This document shows positions 50,811 to 51,129 of a stretch of DNA of 51,129 bases, piece after piece (position 1 is the stretch's first letter; the number at the start of each line of letters is the position of its first letter). Location of the stretch: positions 1 to 51,129 of the forward strand of contig JAFIEE010000005.1 of the NCBI GenBank assembly GCA_020832705.1, read 5' to 3'. This stretch comes from Paracoccaceae bacterium. Lineage in GTDB: Bacteria > Pseudomonadota > Alphaproteobacteria > Rhodobacterales > Rhodobacteraceae. A model generated the notes under the pieces. The model did no database searches. It saw nothing but the letters and a program-made list of their open reading frames with translations, and was not told the DNA's origin. The translations under genes and the position numbers were made by a program.

Positions 50811-51084
50811 ACCCGCCGCGAAACGCGCCAGGCCGCGAAAGGGCCGGGCCTTGGGGGCGCAGATTCGCCCGCCGTGCCGGTGATTGGCCCCGGCGGGGCG
50901 CAAGAAGCGCGGCGCGCTCCGGCAGGCGGCGCAGGCGCGATGTCACGGACCGGGCACTCTCGCAACATCGCGCCCCCAGATCGCCAGTATCCGCAAGCTT
51001 GTTTCACGAAGTGGCGCCTTCGCGCAAGGATATGCGCCCGTCGGACGCCGCGCGATTTTCTGCCCCTAACCGGGCATTTCTCTC

Positions 51085-51113
51085 TTGCGGTGATTGTTTT
51101 GATTGCCTAGATA
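51085..51113 (+). promoter_or_regulatory. Promoter-like site reading off the right edge
   Basis: TTGCGG (51085-51090)-N17-TAGATA (51108-51113) in a locally AT-richer patch, pointing to the right. The gene it would serve is outside the window. Confidence 0.3.
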
Positions 51114-51129
51114 GCGCTTCACCGGCGGC

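Noticed and set aside
50884-51069. 61-codon plus-strand frame near the right edge
   Set aside because: No ribosome-binding site and basic low-complexity content; the region is more likely intergenic.

Overview
The window is about 51 kb of GC-rich chromosomal DNA from an alphaproteobacterium, most likely of the Rhodobacteraceae (Rhodobacterales). The evidence is a set of clade-typical genes: TrcR (DUF1013), ChpT, the GANTC methyltransferase CcrM, LpxI instead of LpxH, a bamA-ompH-fabZ-lpxA-lpxI-lpxB block, a purL-bolA-grxD block, olsB-olsA, a DUF3553 protein and a metal-type (DxALD) HemB. I see no rRNA, tRNA, transposase, integrase, phage gene or CRISPR array. Codon and base use look uniform. 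I annotate 49 protein genes, two of them easily missed: a 53-codon gene and a 60-codon gene. There is also one candidate small RNA.

Layout, left to right. 1-7.3 kb: a DMT exporter (-), AMP nucleosidase, HU, and then a catabolic operon of a glutamine-synthetase-like ligase, an aldehyde dehydrogenase and an iron-type alcohol dehydrogenase. 7.3-11.4 kb: secreted RNase T2 (-), trcR and pheT. 11.4-18.3 kb (-): the outer-membrane biogenesis operon bamA-ompH-fabZ-lpxA-lpxI-lpxB, preceded by a small membrane protein gene. 18.3-22.8 kb: a fused indolepyruvate:ferredoxin oxidoreductase and its divergent LysR regulator, with a palindromic operator in the shared promoter. 22.8-28.6 kb (+): a terminator-ended candidate sRNA, then purL, bolA, grxD, murI, argC and ccmE. 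28.6-31.2 kb: chpT (-), a DUF3553 gene and ornithine-lipid synthesis (olsB, olsA). 31.2-33.1 kb: a membrane-anchored winged-helix protein overlapping a small periplasmic protein gene (-), divergent from a secreted four-repeat cysteine protein. 33.3-37.8 kb: rnhB, ccrM, hemB (-) and a Slam-type outer-membrane protein. 37.8-42 kb: galE (-), galU, typA (-). 42-46.6 kb: a DUF2189 membrane protein (-), an MFS transporter, a YdcH-type protein (-) and purF. 46.6-50.7 kb (-): the dTDP-L-rhamnose operon rfbC-rfbB-rfbD-rfbA, then two overlapping RidA-family genes.

Shared themes are cell-envelope construction (BAM, lipid A, ornithine lipid, peptidoglycan glutamate, sugar nucleotides), purine metabolism (amn, purL, purF) and CtrA/CcrM cell-cycle control. 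The parts that look least described are: (i) the membrane winged-helix / periplasmic protein pair next to the cysteine-repeat protein; (ii) two families of structured intergenic repeats, one of them with a four-run G-quadruplex motif; (iii) clusters of GANTC methylation sites at the ccrM, olsB and rfb promoters; (iv) the sRNA-like element before purL; (v) a probable gamma-glutamyl-amine pathway; and (vi) a RidA pair in which one copy lacks the key arginine. Promoters and operators were read by eye and are tentative. All functional calls come from motif recognition, not from searches.
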